DNA of 64,000 nt, from positions 248,001-312,000 of the forward strand of contig JARVKI010000047.1 in NCBI GenBank assembly GCA_036674765.1. The letters are read 5' to 3'. This stretch comes from Seiridium cupressi (lineage: Eukaryota; Ascomycota; Sordariomycetes; Amphisphaeriales; Sporocadaceae). The position numbers and the translations under genes are program-made. Below are positions 52,801-64,000 of this stretch, one piece after another (position 1 is the first letter of the stretch; every line of letters starts with the position of its first letter). The notes under the pieces are model-generated. The model saw nothing but the letters and a program-made list of their open reading frames with translations, was not told where the DNA came from and did no database searches.

Positions 52801-55800
52801 CGCCTCAACTTTGTCCGGGTGTCACGGCTGTCCTATAAAGAATTATTCGTATACATGTATTATATATTCTGCTTCAAGGAACGCCCAAGCTCGCCAGGAA
52901 TGATGGCCACACTCCTCGTGTTCAGGGCTAGAACGGCCCAATCCTTCGATAGTACGGATATGTCTCACTCACTCCAGCTCTCAGAAATTCGGCTCCGCAA
53001 GCTGATTTGCTCGCCAGAAATGCTCAGCCGCGCGTCATTGGGTGATTTCCAATCTCGTAAACCTGACTTCTTCGGTATACTGAGCTGATGGCATGCACAG
53101 TCTGCCTGGCCAATCCTTCCCATCCAATAGTCTACGAGACTATCGAGCAGCTGCATGCTTCTCCTCACGACATGTTGGTCTCCCACTTACGAGGCAATAA
53201 TTACTCGCGAAAGTCGCCTCTCGTCCTTCGCAGGCAAATTGAGTGCCTGATGCGTGCGGACTAAATGGGTAATCTGGCAATCCAGAGACCTCTGCATTCT
53301 ATTTGCTTGGCAAGGTCAAAGAGTCGAGGGAAGAGAAATGCCTTTTGTACAACCGTCGCACAGCTTTCGCGGAGAAATTCATGATAGGACTGGACAGCAG
53401 TCCTGTCCGACAGTATCTTCGTCATGGTGTAGCCGTCGTCGTTAAATTAGGCTCGGATGATCCGCGACTTCGCCAGCATCATCCCGGCGCCTCCGCCTGG
53501 GATCCTGGCTTTCGGGTCCTTCGGTACGTCGAATGTAGGGGATGTCAAGCTACTATCCATCCCGTCTAACGATCCCGATCAGCGCAATCGGGCTTCGGCA
53601 CGGGCGCGTCAACCAAAGCAGGGCCGCGAGTGATGCATTCGTCCGCCCTGCTCTTGACCTCGGCGCAAGCGCCGCGGCGAATTGATTGAGGCTGCATCGG
53701 GGAATACAGAATTTCGTGGGGGAGGGGAGGGTTCAGTATGCCTCTGGAGAATATTTCCGTTTCGCGGGAAGCCACATGCTTGGGCGCGTAACGCTACATC
53801 GCAAAATCCCTGGAGCGACAGCGGTTACGATGGACCCTTCGTGATTGTGGCACTTGTACGACCTCAACTCGCCCAACTGAGAGAGGCCCGTGGCAAAACG
53901 GACCAGACCGATAAGGCATCCTTAGCGATTGTTTCACATGTATTTTGAATGAACTTGCGTTTCAAGGCGTCAAAGGACAGCATCGCGGGAGACTGCAGGC
54001 AGAATCTGGAGATAGTGTCATTATGGCATGTTCGCATATATTCTAACCCTGGGTATTGGGCAGGCCTGCAGCAGAATGTGCCATCCAATATCGGTGCCAG
54101 AGAAGCGCCGTGTGACAGATGTGATATGCCGGACGGGTAAGTGCTTATACTTATCTCTTTTTTAACTCGAGGGCGGTCCCCAGATAATATAGAGATCCCC
54201 AATAGTAGAGTTGACAGTTTTTCATGTGCCGTGTGCTTGATATCATCTTGGGGTGGGGGGAAAGGGAGTACAAAACAGAGAACGAAAAGATGAGTGTTGA
54301 AGGCTAACGGCGGCTGGTCAGTGAATCGCCGCAAGCCAGCTACAACACAGCTGGCCCCAGCTGGGCAGTTTACTTACTGGATACCATTACTGAAGAACAT
54401 ATAGCAAACGGATCAATCGACATGGTAATTCACTGTTACCAAACTGTTTAACATTTCTCGCTATAAGATTTTTAGTCGTTTCCAGCACTTTGGTGGTATA
54501 CACATATTCTTGAATCGCTGATTTTCAATGTGGAGTATGTCCATCCATGTATGTCTGAAGGATACCATGTTGCTTAAAAACCCACCGAAGGGGTTGGAAC
54601 AGACCTATCTATTGCTTTTGCCACTGGGCAGCACGGTATTGTATCCCTTCTATTGTCTGTAGACAGGATACTTTCCCAAACTCGTTGCTTAAGTTCCGGG
54701 AACGTATAATGGCCGTCAAATGGTCTCGGAACTCTTTCGAGCAGGCCTTGATGGTTGGTGTAAAGCAGCAAAATATTGTCGATTAGAAAACTTATATGAT
54801 ATATGCAGCCGGCAGCTATTTCCAGGATACCAGATCACAGTTCACGTCTGATTCCTCGACTGAAGCTTGGCTATTATCTGGTTTTGACATTGACAAGTTA
54901 AATCACTACAGAAAGACACAATCTATGTGGCGAGAGCATCATTTAATCCACATGTCTTTATGGAAACCCTCTGTATCTGCCAAGGGGGCGACCCTGGATG
55001 AGTCTGTAGTGATGGACAAGATACTTGCGTAAGCTCCTCCCCGAACTGCCAAAAGGGCTTTCAGCAACACAGCAAAACAATAATTGCAGTGTCAATGCCA
55101 GTGTTCAAAGGTGGAGGTATGGGCGATTCGCAATACTGTGCTCAGTCAATATACGTCGTCAGATAATCTGGTTTCATGGCACATCGAAGGATGAGATAAA
55201 ATCCAACACCTGTATCCGTCGTGTCTGGACATACCAACAGAATATAATTTGGAAGCGGTGCTCTATTTCCTAAATTATAAAGTAGGTTTTGGTTTCTCAA
55301 AAATCGACTAAAGTCATTATCTTGATCCTATGAGGGCTGCCTAGATTAACAGGTCAGCATCTTCAATACCGCGAATCCTCTCGCGTTAAGGGGCTTGTAT
55401 ATTTGAAAAGTCAATCTGTTCTACAAATAGCTTAGACGCAGGTCATTTTAAATCACCCAAGATGAAGAATTGGCAAATGCCTTGGGCTTGTTACCAGCTT
55501 GTATGGCTTGGCTAGACGATTCGCCATGTCTTTTCGGGGATGAAAGAAGATGAGTCGTAGGATTATGGAGAACGGTCTGTACAAAAGCTTGACTTGGTGA
55601 CATCGATTGTCTCGGGTTGAAATTTGATGGCTGCGTTTCCTGTCGTAGAGATCACATAGGTTCCTTTTTGAAAGCTGAACTCGGCAGACCCCAGCGAGAC
55701 ATGCTTCTGTATGCATCTACTACTCACATGTATATAGAAGGCATCGAGTTAATATCATCCATCAGTCTTGTAGTTTCCAATGCTGCATTTAATATGACGC

Positions 55801-56080
55801 TCGACTATCTATCTTGACACGAATGGCTTGGAATCGGAGGACATCACGTTACTTTCTACACGAGCGACGTGACTGGTGGCATATTTAGTTCTAGAGGACG
55901 CACTGTCATCCCAGTCTGCACGCACAGCAAGCCAACATTGATGTGAAGCGGGAGGGCATGACGAAGGCATTTAAGAAGGCGGTTTAGATCAACTCGATAG
56001 TTAACCGTTGCAATTGAGAGCTGAGATTTCTATCATACACACACATTCTACCATTCTCGAAGTTTATCATGCGCATGGGT
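49897..56080. other. 6-kb gene-poor region
   Basis: The first ~0.8 kb is probably the 3' UTR of the zinc-finger gene. Beyond it, short frames on both strands carry no recognised motif; one plus frame (about 53297-53569) has a natural-looking composition but no start or exon partner. 54.4-55.9 kb is AT-rich. I see no RNA gene or transposon. Confidence 0.45.
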
Positions 56081-57308
56081 TCAGATTTTTGCAACGCCAT
56101 TCTCTTTCCCTGCAGCCTTCCCGTTGGTTTTTTCATGAGAATCCTTGTTTGACTTGGGCTCTCCATCCAACGGCAGATCCAGGCCCAGCCGATAACGGGT
56201 GCTATATGTCGCAATTCCGCCATCTGGGTCGGCCTCGGTGACCAGCTCCTTGCGTCTGGTATCGACCAGCAGGCGGATCAAATCTGGACGCATATAGTGT
56301 CCAGCAAAGTCGGCGAGAACCTTGGTCAGATGGGTCTCGTTCAAGTCGATGTCGACGAACAGCAACCCATCGAAATCGTTTGCAGGCTTTGTGTGCAGGC
56401 TTCCGTCGGGTCGGAAGATTCGAGCATGCCCGTTGTAGACGGAGGGATCGGTTTCTGGCTCGACACCCTCGGGTGTGTTCTTTTTCAAGCCCTCAAGCGA
56501 GAGTCTCTGGAAAGGTGCAAGAGTCCAGGTACCTGTCTCGATGGCATACTCGGGGGTGACCAGGTCCGACGCCGGCTCGGCGTAGTTGGTAGCTGGGTCA
56601 GGCGATACCTGTCGCACATTGCTAGGGTAGGCCGGCCAGGCTGCGATATGAACTTGCTCACCCATGGAGACATTTAGAGACTTGAGGAACGGGTTCATGT
56701 TCTCCCAGCAGTTTAGCTGACCGACACGACCGATCTCAGTCTCGGTGACGGACACGAACGTGTCACCTGAGCCGTCACCATAGACGAGCTTCTCAACGTG
56801 GGTGGGCTTGATCTTGCGGCGGTGGTTAATGACCTCGCCAGTGGGCGAAATCAACACCTGCGCAAGGTAAAGGGTTGCATGGTCGATCTCGGAGAAGCCC
56901 AGAGAGACGAATATCTGATTGTCACGGGCAGCGCGTCGGATGCGTCGCATTTCGTCGGAATTAACCGCCATAGAGTTCTCACGGTACTTCTTCAGCATTG
57001 GCAAACTCTGAAGGTAGGTAACCTTCCACATCCAATAGGGGTATCCAGGGATCCCTTAAATAATAGTGATCAGCATTAGAGTTCTGACGATCTTATAACA
57101 AGGAAACTCACAAACTTCTGGGAATGCAACAAGCTTGCACCCTGCCTGACCAGCCTCGTTGATGAACTTGATCGTTTTCTGGACGCCACCCTCAAGATCG
57201 AACCAGCCGGGTTCGGAGGTGACCTATTCATGACCAGTCAGCATTCATTCATAAGTAAAAGAGATCAAGTCTTCGTACAGCTGCGGCATTGTACTTGGTG
57301 ATAGGCAT
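56081..57308 (-). CDS. cyanide hydratase (nitrilase superfamily)
   Basis: Hydrates cyanide to formamide, detoxifying cyanide. Three exons (57308-57279, 57223-57112, 57054-56081; introns 55 and 57 nt) encode 371 aa, matching fungal cyanide hydratases. The catalytic triad is visible: E46 (FPEVWIPGYPYW), K128 ([12 protein letters not shown]) and C163 ([11 protein letters not shown]). Long stretches such as [20 protein letters not shown] fit cyanide hydratase better than general nitrilases. The first exon is only 30 nt and the true ATG is easily missed. The Lys/Glu-rich tail (about the last 35 residues) is expected to be disordered and often varies in these filament-forming enzymes. The gene is solitary, with no formamidase seen nearby. 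A TATA-like element lies about 115 nt upstream. Confidence 0.95.
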
Positions 57309-57420
57309 GTTGGATGGATTTGTCGGATGGCTTTGTTCGCTTGATGATGGCTTGGGTAACTTGATTGGTGATGGGGATTCTGCTTCTTCAAGTCTCGAGG
57401 CAAGAGACCAAATCGAGAGA

Positions 57421-57430
57421 TATTTATACA
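57421..57430 (-). promoter_or_regulatory. TATA-like element of cyanide hydratase gene
   Basis: On the minus strand it reads TGTATAAATA, about 115 nt upstream of the start codon. Spacing fits a fungal core promoter. Confidence 0.45.
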
Positions 57431-57610
57431 GTCATATTCATATAGATAGCAAGACTTCAAATACACGTGCTCCCAAGATCTTGTCGGTGCTTGGTAAAAC
57501 ATTCGATCATCCGCTGTACAGGATGTATGTGCTTCCCTTCGCGCCTTGCGAGTACGATGTTCGACTGCCACTCAACTAGAGTGAGTTTAGGATCGAAGCC
57601 CAGAGCCACT

Positions 57611-57886
57611 CTAGCTCAAACCCCGGATGGACTGCAACCTCCATGAGCACATAACCTCCATATGGCCGTGGATCATAACACGGTCCGTGGCGTGAAGAAT
57701 AAAGTTCATCGTGGATCTCTGAGTTGTAATGCCGAGTATGGACGAGCTTAGACCGAGACCTACATTGTATCCTTGGCTCTGCAACACCTCCTGCATGAAC
57801 TTCTCACGTGCGTGATCATGGCTCATTGAATCTCCATTGCTCCACACGGTGATACCCTTCGTGACGTCTAGACAAGGCGGCGTCAC
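57611..57886 (-). CDS. unassigned minus-strand frame upstream of cyanide hydratase
   Basis: A 91-codon frame (ending VMIHGHMEVM...) with natural-looking composition, e.g. SMSHDHAREKFMQEVLQ. It contains a possible 48-nt in-frame intron (donor GTAGGT, acceptor CTCAG), so it stays open either way. No family was recognised and the 5' part is unclear. It may be chance, an exon of an unseen gene, or a remnant. Confidence 0.2.
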   Translation of the reverse strand: MTPPCLDVTKGITVWSNGDSMSHDHAREKFMQEVLQSQGYNVGLGLSSSILGITTQRSTMNFILHATDRVMIHGHMEVMCSWRLQSIRGLS

Positions 57887-59839
57887 GGATAGGCGGATGA
57901 TGTCTCATACACCGAGCAACTTGGGGCTGTATTCTTAGGTGGTTCGGATCCAAGGTAGCCGAGATTTTCCGATTATTAACAGTTCTACAGTGCTTGAGCT
58001 TCCATTCAAATCCCGGGTGGCACGATCATACGAACCCGCATCCGTGTGAACCGTGACTCCATAAGACACCGAACGGCGTTTGGTATTTACAAATCCCGGG
58101 GCCGCGTTGCATTGATATCGGCATTCGCCACTTCCAAGGGGCCTTAAAGATATTCACTCAAGCTGCGATTGGCCCTCTTCTCATTTCGGAGATGGTATGT
58201 TTCGCTTAGTTCTCCAGACTTTCTTTTAGGTCATGCACATGAAGCCAGTATGGATGCGATAAGCGGAACCGCGGCAATTCATGAGCTAGCATCTGATGTA
58301 AGTAAGTCAGCATGGTTTGAAATACCTGAGGAAAATTAAAATAATGCATGTAGAACTCACGCCGGCCATACTGATAGGTTCTCCGTGATTCGAAGTTTCA
58401 ATTCTACTGTTTCCTCCAAGGTTGGAGGACATGTCTTTTTTTTCACGCAAAGTACTGCTCCACCGTGGGGGATTGATACAAAGTATTGTGTGATTCTACA
58501 TCAATAAACATGCCTTTAAATTGCTTGTCATTACCACTGTTGTCATTAAAGGCAAAATTACGAGTCAGTGGCGAAAATCATCGTAGCACTTTTCTTATCT
58601 TTCTTTCCTGCACTAGGCCTGACATGTGCCAAGCCTGCACGCTTCATGGACTGGCCGCACAGAGGAGTATCATCCCACGAATATATTTGCATTGAAACCG
58701 AGTTCAACCATTGGCGAATATACTGGACAGTTATCCGCGACCACCTGAGAAACGGCGCCCGGTCATATTGTTGAATAGGCCTGTCCCGAAGTGGCGCCCT
58801 CAGCTTAATACAGAAAGCCGCCTTAATAAGACGAAAACTACGACCACAAGACTCGGCAACTAGAGCGGCAATCCCGATATACGATATCATGGAGCCTTCA
58901 TTCTTAGGAAGCCGTCACACTGTGGATATGACAAGTGTATAATAGCGACCGGTATCGTTTGTAGTGGCTCTGGCAACCTAGTAGTACCATAACTAGCACA
59001 TTACACCCCGGTTTTATATATCTTCAAACGTCGATACTTATAGTCGTATATCAATTTGGAACTTTCGAGAAATGTCCGAGATTAAAGGCAGTGCCAGACG
59101 CAGCCGGTGTCATTGGGCTGTACCGTTGAGCCTATGAAGGAAGGGCAGATACATTGACACGTAGAAATTGAGCAACTCCTTTTATATCGCAGGACGGTTA
59201 TAATCCATAATACCACCCATTATCAGCGCTTTGTGCTCTCTGTAGTCTATTCTACGAGTAAACATTTCCTATGCAGGTGTCTTTGTTCTTGAAATATAAT
59301 GTTAAATTCGTAATAAGTCATCAGACCTATATGATGAAGGATTCGCCAACTCGAGGTGTTATAGCGGCATGGATCGTAGCTTGTGGGTATATGTATGCAA
59401 GTCGTTATGTGATATACCTAGAATGTTTATCGATAGAAATGCATTTGGCCTCGGATGGTATTTATAACGGAACGCTGGTCAAACATGGAGGCAAGATTTC
59501 CATATATATAAAATGTCTAAAACTCTCCGTCCATTGTTGTGTGTTCATAATTATGGAAATCGATGTGCTTGTTACCAGGTTTTGAATGTAGCCGTGTAAT
59601 TCTAGAGGCCTTAACTACCTACATTAGTTAGCTCACGAATAGGAGTGCAGACCGTTTGTATACCCCGCATCCGCCTACTTAGCCCCAAGCGAGGGAAGTC
59701 ACGCGGACAAGTGCCAACTCTAGACACGCACTTCCAAGTATGAGCGCATGTCTAAACTTATTTGTGACAACATACCTTTTCAAGCAGTCAATCACACAAT
59801 CCTTCAAGTGCTTTTCTCGCGAGTGTAAACGTTCGGAGA

Positions 59840-60915
59840 ATGAACGACCAAAGTCCCCTCCTAGGATCGAATACGACTGCCTCAGCGGGCGTTGCAGCAC
59901 CCAAGGCCCATGCCAGTACTCAGGTAACAAATATGTCGCTGCTGTGCCCGCAAGTTCTAGATGTTAACTCGAAGATATCTAGGTCGGAATGACATTTCTA
60001 CATATGCTCCGAAGCGGGCTTATCGCACCTAATCAGACTACCCACAAATCTTTGTCCGTCATTCTAAACGAGGACGATGCTGAGGAACAAGATCGGCTGA
60101 CCGAGAAATGGCGTGACCATAAACTCCAAGAACTCAACTTCATTGGCGTCGTGGTAAGTCATTGAGCCCAATTGATTTGAGCCACTTCCTGAGTTCTGTG
60201 GACCCGGCTTACTCTTTCTACAGGGTGCCCTCCTCGCTGGAGTATTGACTGTACGTGTCTTATCGGGTCCCTTCCTACCTGATTGGAGTTGTTTGGGGAG
60301 TAGGAACAACATCTTGAGAGTTGGAACTCCAGGCCCCTCGTTGCAAAGCCCGCAGAACTTCTCCGTAACAGCAATCGCTAAACCTGATTTGACAGAGTAC
60401 CGGCAGTTGGCCAACCATTCTAAGTAATGGCAACCGTCAGCCATGGGAGGTCCGGGCTTTCTGGTTCTGTGGGATAACATTCGCTCTCTTCTCAGTACTC
60501 ATCGCAGCGCAGCAGACCCTCCGTCTCCATCGCCTCAGCGCACATCGCGACGGACTAGCGTATATCAGGAAATGCATGGCAGGCCAAAGGGGCAGAGATG
60601 GCCAAATCAAGCCTCGAAGTGTGCAAGTCTATGCGTGGCAGGCCAGTACTGCCCTTCTGACGGCGGCCGTCTTTTGCATGATCTGCGGGATGCTTGTGCT
60701 CGTCTGGATCAGCACGAATTGGGGCCCTTTCAAGAATCCAAGCGATGATTGGTGGGATGGAAATGCCAAGGTAAGCACACCCAGCGCCTGTAAAGATCAT
60801 TGAACTAACAAAATAACAGCTTGCGGTTACGTTCTCCACCGTTCTTGCCTCCACTCTAGGCGTATTCCTGATTGCACAAGGTTCTCTCGCCGCAGATCAT
60901 GAATCGAATGAGTAA
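59840..60915 (+). CDS. small four-helix fungal membrane protein, five exons
   Basis: Exons 59840-59923, 59983-60153, 60224-60250, 60396-60770 and 60820-60915 (introns 59, 70, 145 and 49 nt, all phase 0) give 250 aa. The hydrophilic N-terminus (about 1-75) ends in a charged helix (EEQDRLTEKWRDHKLQELN). Four hydrophobic segments follow: about 78-94, 115-132, 180-200 and 219-238. Conserved-looking features are STGSWPTIL after helix 1, AAQQTLRLHRL after helix 2, an Arg/Gly/Lys loop, and DDWWDGNAK before helix 4. From memory this arrangement occurs in uncharacterised ascomycete membrane proteins; function and membrane are unknown. The 27-nt third exon hides the gene from simple ORF searches. The start ATG is the first that joins in frame across intron 1; a start at 60004 would give a shorter version. 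Confidence 0.8.
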
Positions 60916-63849
60916 ACAGGTCATGAAAAGCATTCACAGATGATCTGAAGGCGGACAGATCTTGAAGCCCAACTACTAGAGCTTCCACGGGGTCGGTCAC
61001 AGAGTTTCGAATGCCAACGTTGATTTGAGCACAGATTGATCCGTATACTACTCAAACCGGTACACGAATTCATGACCTTGGTCAAAATAAATGGACACCA
61101 TATTTGTTTCTCTGGAACCAGATAGTACATGTCTACCTGGTTTTACTCAGTCGCTCTTCTGTGTCAATGGAGTTTGACCCAAACTTGCCGCATGACTAAT
61201 TGTTTCAATTTCCCACATGAGCCATACTTGTCCGACTTGCAGGGCACCGACCGATCTCGCAAAAGCAGTAGTATGTGGGATATGGCACACTACGTCCGTC
61301 CCTCCGTGCAATCACAACTCCTCGTCTGCAATATACACTTAAATCAAGTGCTAAAACTTGTTATTACACAAGTGTTCGATGGTACTGGAGGGCCTCGTTA
61401 TTAGGGTAGGGCTATGTCAGAAACGGTACAACTAAGGCACATGATCGTTAAATGCGCCATCGTGGGTGGCAGCAAGAAGGGACTATCAAGCGAGTGACAG
61501 GCAATAGGAAAATCCCAAAGGCTGAGATCGAGTTTAGAATAGTTGATTTGGTTTGACAATCTGATACATCCACGTGCATATCCCCTGAGCTTGCTGAGAT
61601 CCTTGCAGACGTTCGCCCATTACATGACAAATCCCTGAAAGTTAAAATAACAATCCAAGCACACAAGTCAGCTTTGGACGACTTCGTGGAATGTCCCAAG
61701 TTGAAAAGAGAGCGTAGTTGGCTCTTCGGCGTCTTAGTTGCCGAATATAACTACATTGTCGATTAAGGGTGTCGATCCTTGATTCCTGATAGCTCAGGAT
61801 TCACCGATCTGTTGCCATACCATAAACTAGTCGTCTCGGTTGCAATCGGCTTGGCAAAATCCGTTGTAGAAGAACAAGAATTCAAAGTGGCCGGTTTGTC
61901 GTTTGTGAAACGTGACTGCACAGTGCGAGTGAATCACAGCACCGTGCTGGATATTTCAATTGAAAACGGTTGAAGAGAAGGGGGGTGCCTGGTTCATGGC
62001 ACCCTCCAAACCGAGATCAGGTTGATGCTAAACGGTAGCACTGAACTCGGCATCTTCATATGTCCCCTTCCCAACAACAGCAGCATCGACGGCGGCGACA
62101 AACATCTCCGGGTGACAAATCCGTACAAAGCCGGGGTCAGACATCGTTCCCTTCCACGCATACGGGGTTGAGGATGGTCAATAGCGGTCACAGCCCAGGA
62201 ATCATCAACTGGAGGACACACAGACACTTTCCCATGCCCGGTACTCTGGGACAGAGAAGCTAGCCACGAGCACACACGAGCTTGCGATGTTCAGTCACGA
62301 CCGGAGGTGTCAAGGCGGTGGAGGGTGCTGTTTGTCGAAAATTGGAGGGCGTGGTAAGGCGGCTCGAGACATAGTAGTCAATCGAGCGTCTCTAAGTCGT
62401 GTGGGAGAAGACGTGACAGGGTTGTCCCAGAACATGAGCTTCTTCCCGATCGCCTAATGCTGGCGATTGAGACCAGTAACCGCGGTCAAGCGGGAAGCTG
62501 TGCTAGGCTACATGAAGAGAACTTCATCCCTAAGAAGGAGGGGGCAACGTGACTTTCGTCTTCAAAGAAAGATTATGGTCATCATTGTCGCGGCCAGCTA
62601 GCATGAAGAAGGAAGAAAAAGACTCGTGAAAAGCCGGATATGGCTGCTTGGTTATATCTTGGGGATTGTGGCGTAGGTGTACGTCAGAACGCGGCAGGAA
62701 ACAGGATTTGGGTCAAGGTCGCGCGGCTTTGCGGTTGGGGTTGGGTGGCGGTGGCTGGGGGCATTGCCTAATTGGGACGGATGCCGTGAAGAATCTACCA
62801 TACCAACCTGCTGTACCTTATGTACCTACTAACCCACACGAGAAAGGCACCGAAAGCTGCAAACCATGGCGCAAGCCTTCTAACCTTAACTCTGTATTCG
62901 AGGAAATTGCATCTTCTCTGGGTCTACGACAACTAGAGTTTCGTAAACCCAAGCCACCTCGAAAGATGCCCGCAAGGTACGAGCATTATGGAGATAGTCC
63001 CGACTTGCTCGCGGTTCGGAATGCCCATCGACGTCATACCCCCGCCAAAGGTTGAACATCCTGTTTTTGTTGTTCGCTAAACCGCAAGAGCCTCATCTAG
63101 AACGTGAGCACAAATGAAACACACATGGCTTCGCCGATCTGCCGCCAAATTAAACTACATTCCCTGGTCAGGACGACGGAGATTTTGCACCGGATCAACA
63201 GTCCAATGAGCCAAGCTTTTTGAGATAGCCTCTTCGCGTGCACGCGGCGGCAAAACGGCACTAAAAATGGGGGGAGGTCCCATGCAGATGTCACTGTGCA
63301 TCGGGGAGCGGGATCGCGAATTAAGGCTGCGCTGGAGACCCCTGTCAAGCCGTTAGCGGGTCCCAATCCGGCCGTGACGTCAATTCCACATGCGCTGTAG
63401 ATCGGCTAGCACAGTCTAACGCTGCAGCCCTCAGTGGCATTCCCGTCCAGCGTCCATCACGAGGTTTGCGAGACTCGGATTTTCCTCTACCTTTCTGAAA
63501 CGAGCGAGAGATAGCAAGATGGTCTAGAACCTGATTGGGCCCCGGCGCTCCCCCATCCCTAATCTGGCCACCCTTGACTCAATGTAATCCATATGTCATT
63601 TGCGTGGCCCGGCACCTAGAAACAAGCCTGCAAGCCACCGCCCAAGGTCTGCTGTGGATGGTTACCCTGTCGGGCCACACACGCCTGTGATGATGATGAC
63701 GATGATGGCATTTCTGCCGTGTTCGGTCATTTGCTGGAAGCCGCCAACAATCTTGGATTTTCTTTTCGGGTGAAGCTGCCCTTGGCGGTAGGGATGTGTG
63801 CCTTGGTTGGACCGTAGCTTGTGTTCCCCGGTAACTCGAGATTATGTCT
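60916..63849. other. intergenic region
   Basis: About 2.9 kb without a supported gene. Two adjacent plus-strand frames at about 61567-61764 and 61779-61973 look protein-like but lack ATG starts and do not join by a consensus intron. A frame at 62648-63055 begins without a good start and has no recognised motif. A GAT/GAC trinucleotide run lies near 63690-63710. Confidence 0.45.
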
Positions 63850-64000
63850 GGCGAATATAAAACAAACGCCCTCCTTTCAGCCTTTTGCATTCTTGTAACC
63901 TGGGCATCAACATTAACCTCAATCAATCACTTCGCAACTCCTAGTCGCTCAGCCACACACAAACCACAAAAAATCAACACCAACAAAACCATCCCCACTA
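63850..64000 (+). promoter_or_regulatory. promoter and 5' leader of a gene starting beyond the right edge
   Basis: A TATAAAA box at 63856-63862 is followed by a C/A-rich, G-poor stretch up to the window end (CAACATTAACC..., CCACACACAAACC...), typical of a highly expressed fungal leader just before an ATG. No start codon occurs in the last ~120 bases. The gene itself is outside the window. Confidence 0.6.

Larger units (their letters stand above)
57309..59839. other. intergenic region
   Basis: It contains the cyanide hydratase promoter, an unassigned minus-strand frame at about 57611-57910, and an AT-rich portion (58.3-59.7 kb). I see no confident gene. A longer spliced gene on the minus strand at 57.6-57.9 kb cannot be excluded. 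Confidence 0.45.

Overview
The window reads as nuclear DNA of a filamentous ascomycete, most likely an Aspergillus/Penicillium-type eurotiomycete. The reasons are many short introns (48-160 nt) with CTAAC/CTGAC branch sites, a cell-cycle kinase with a fungal KA1 tail, a bifunctional purine enzyme (ADE5,7 type), a fungal cyanide hydratase, and a peroxisomal malate synthase ending in SKL. All exon/intron models were built by hand from frame continuity, splice consensus and remembered family motifs; no search was run.

Layout. 46-3760 (+): C-terminal two thirds of an ABCC-type ABC transporter, cut by the left edge. 4621-5235 (-): small secreted LPMO-like protein with a His-brace N-terminus. 6822-9287 (+): GARS-AIRS purine enzyme. 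10100-12697 (-): large C2H2-type fungal protein. 13894-14760 (-): membrane RING-H2 protein. 16802-20855 (-): Gin4/Hsl1/Cdr2-type kinase, head to head with 22342-25932 (+) SMC5. 28701-30571 (+): calpain-like protein with Ser at the catalytic Cys position. 31303-33097 (+): fumarase. 34653-36538 (+): malate synthase. 36.5-48.5 kb: long gene-poor stretch leading into a two-finger transcription factor at 48542-49896 (+). 49.9-56.1 kb: second gene-poor stretch. 56081-57308 (-): cyanide hydratase. 59840-60915 (+): five-exon small membrane protein gene. The window ends in what looks like the promoter and 5' leader of a + strand gene beginning just outside.

How they fit together. Most genes are independent housekeeping or regulatory loci: purine synthesis, SMC5/6 chromosome maintenance, septin/cell-cycle kinase, TCA and glyoxylate enzymes. 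Fumarase and malate synthase are adjacent and both make L-malate, one mainly in mitochondria and one in peroxisomes. I see no clear biosynthetic cluster, CRISPR array, tRNA, rRNA or intact transposon. The most unusual items are the Ser-for-Cys calpain with a duplicated N-terminal motif, the His-brace secreted protein, the apparent GC-AG intron in the transporter, and the short-exon membrane protein gene that single-ORF scanning misses.
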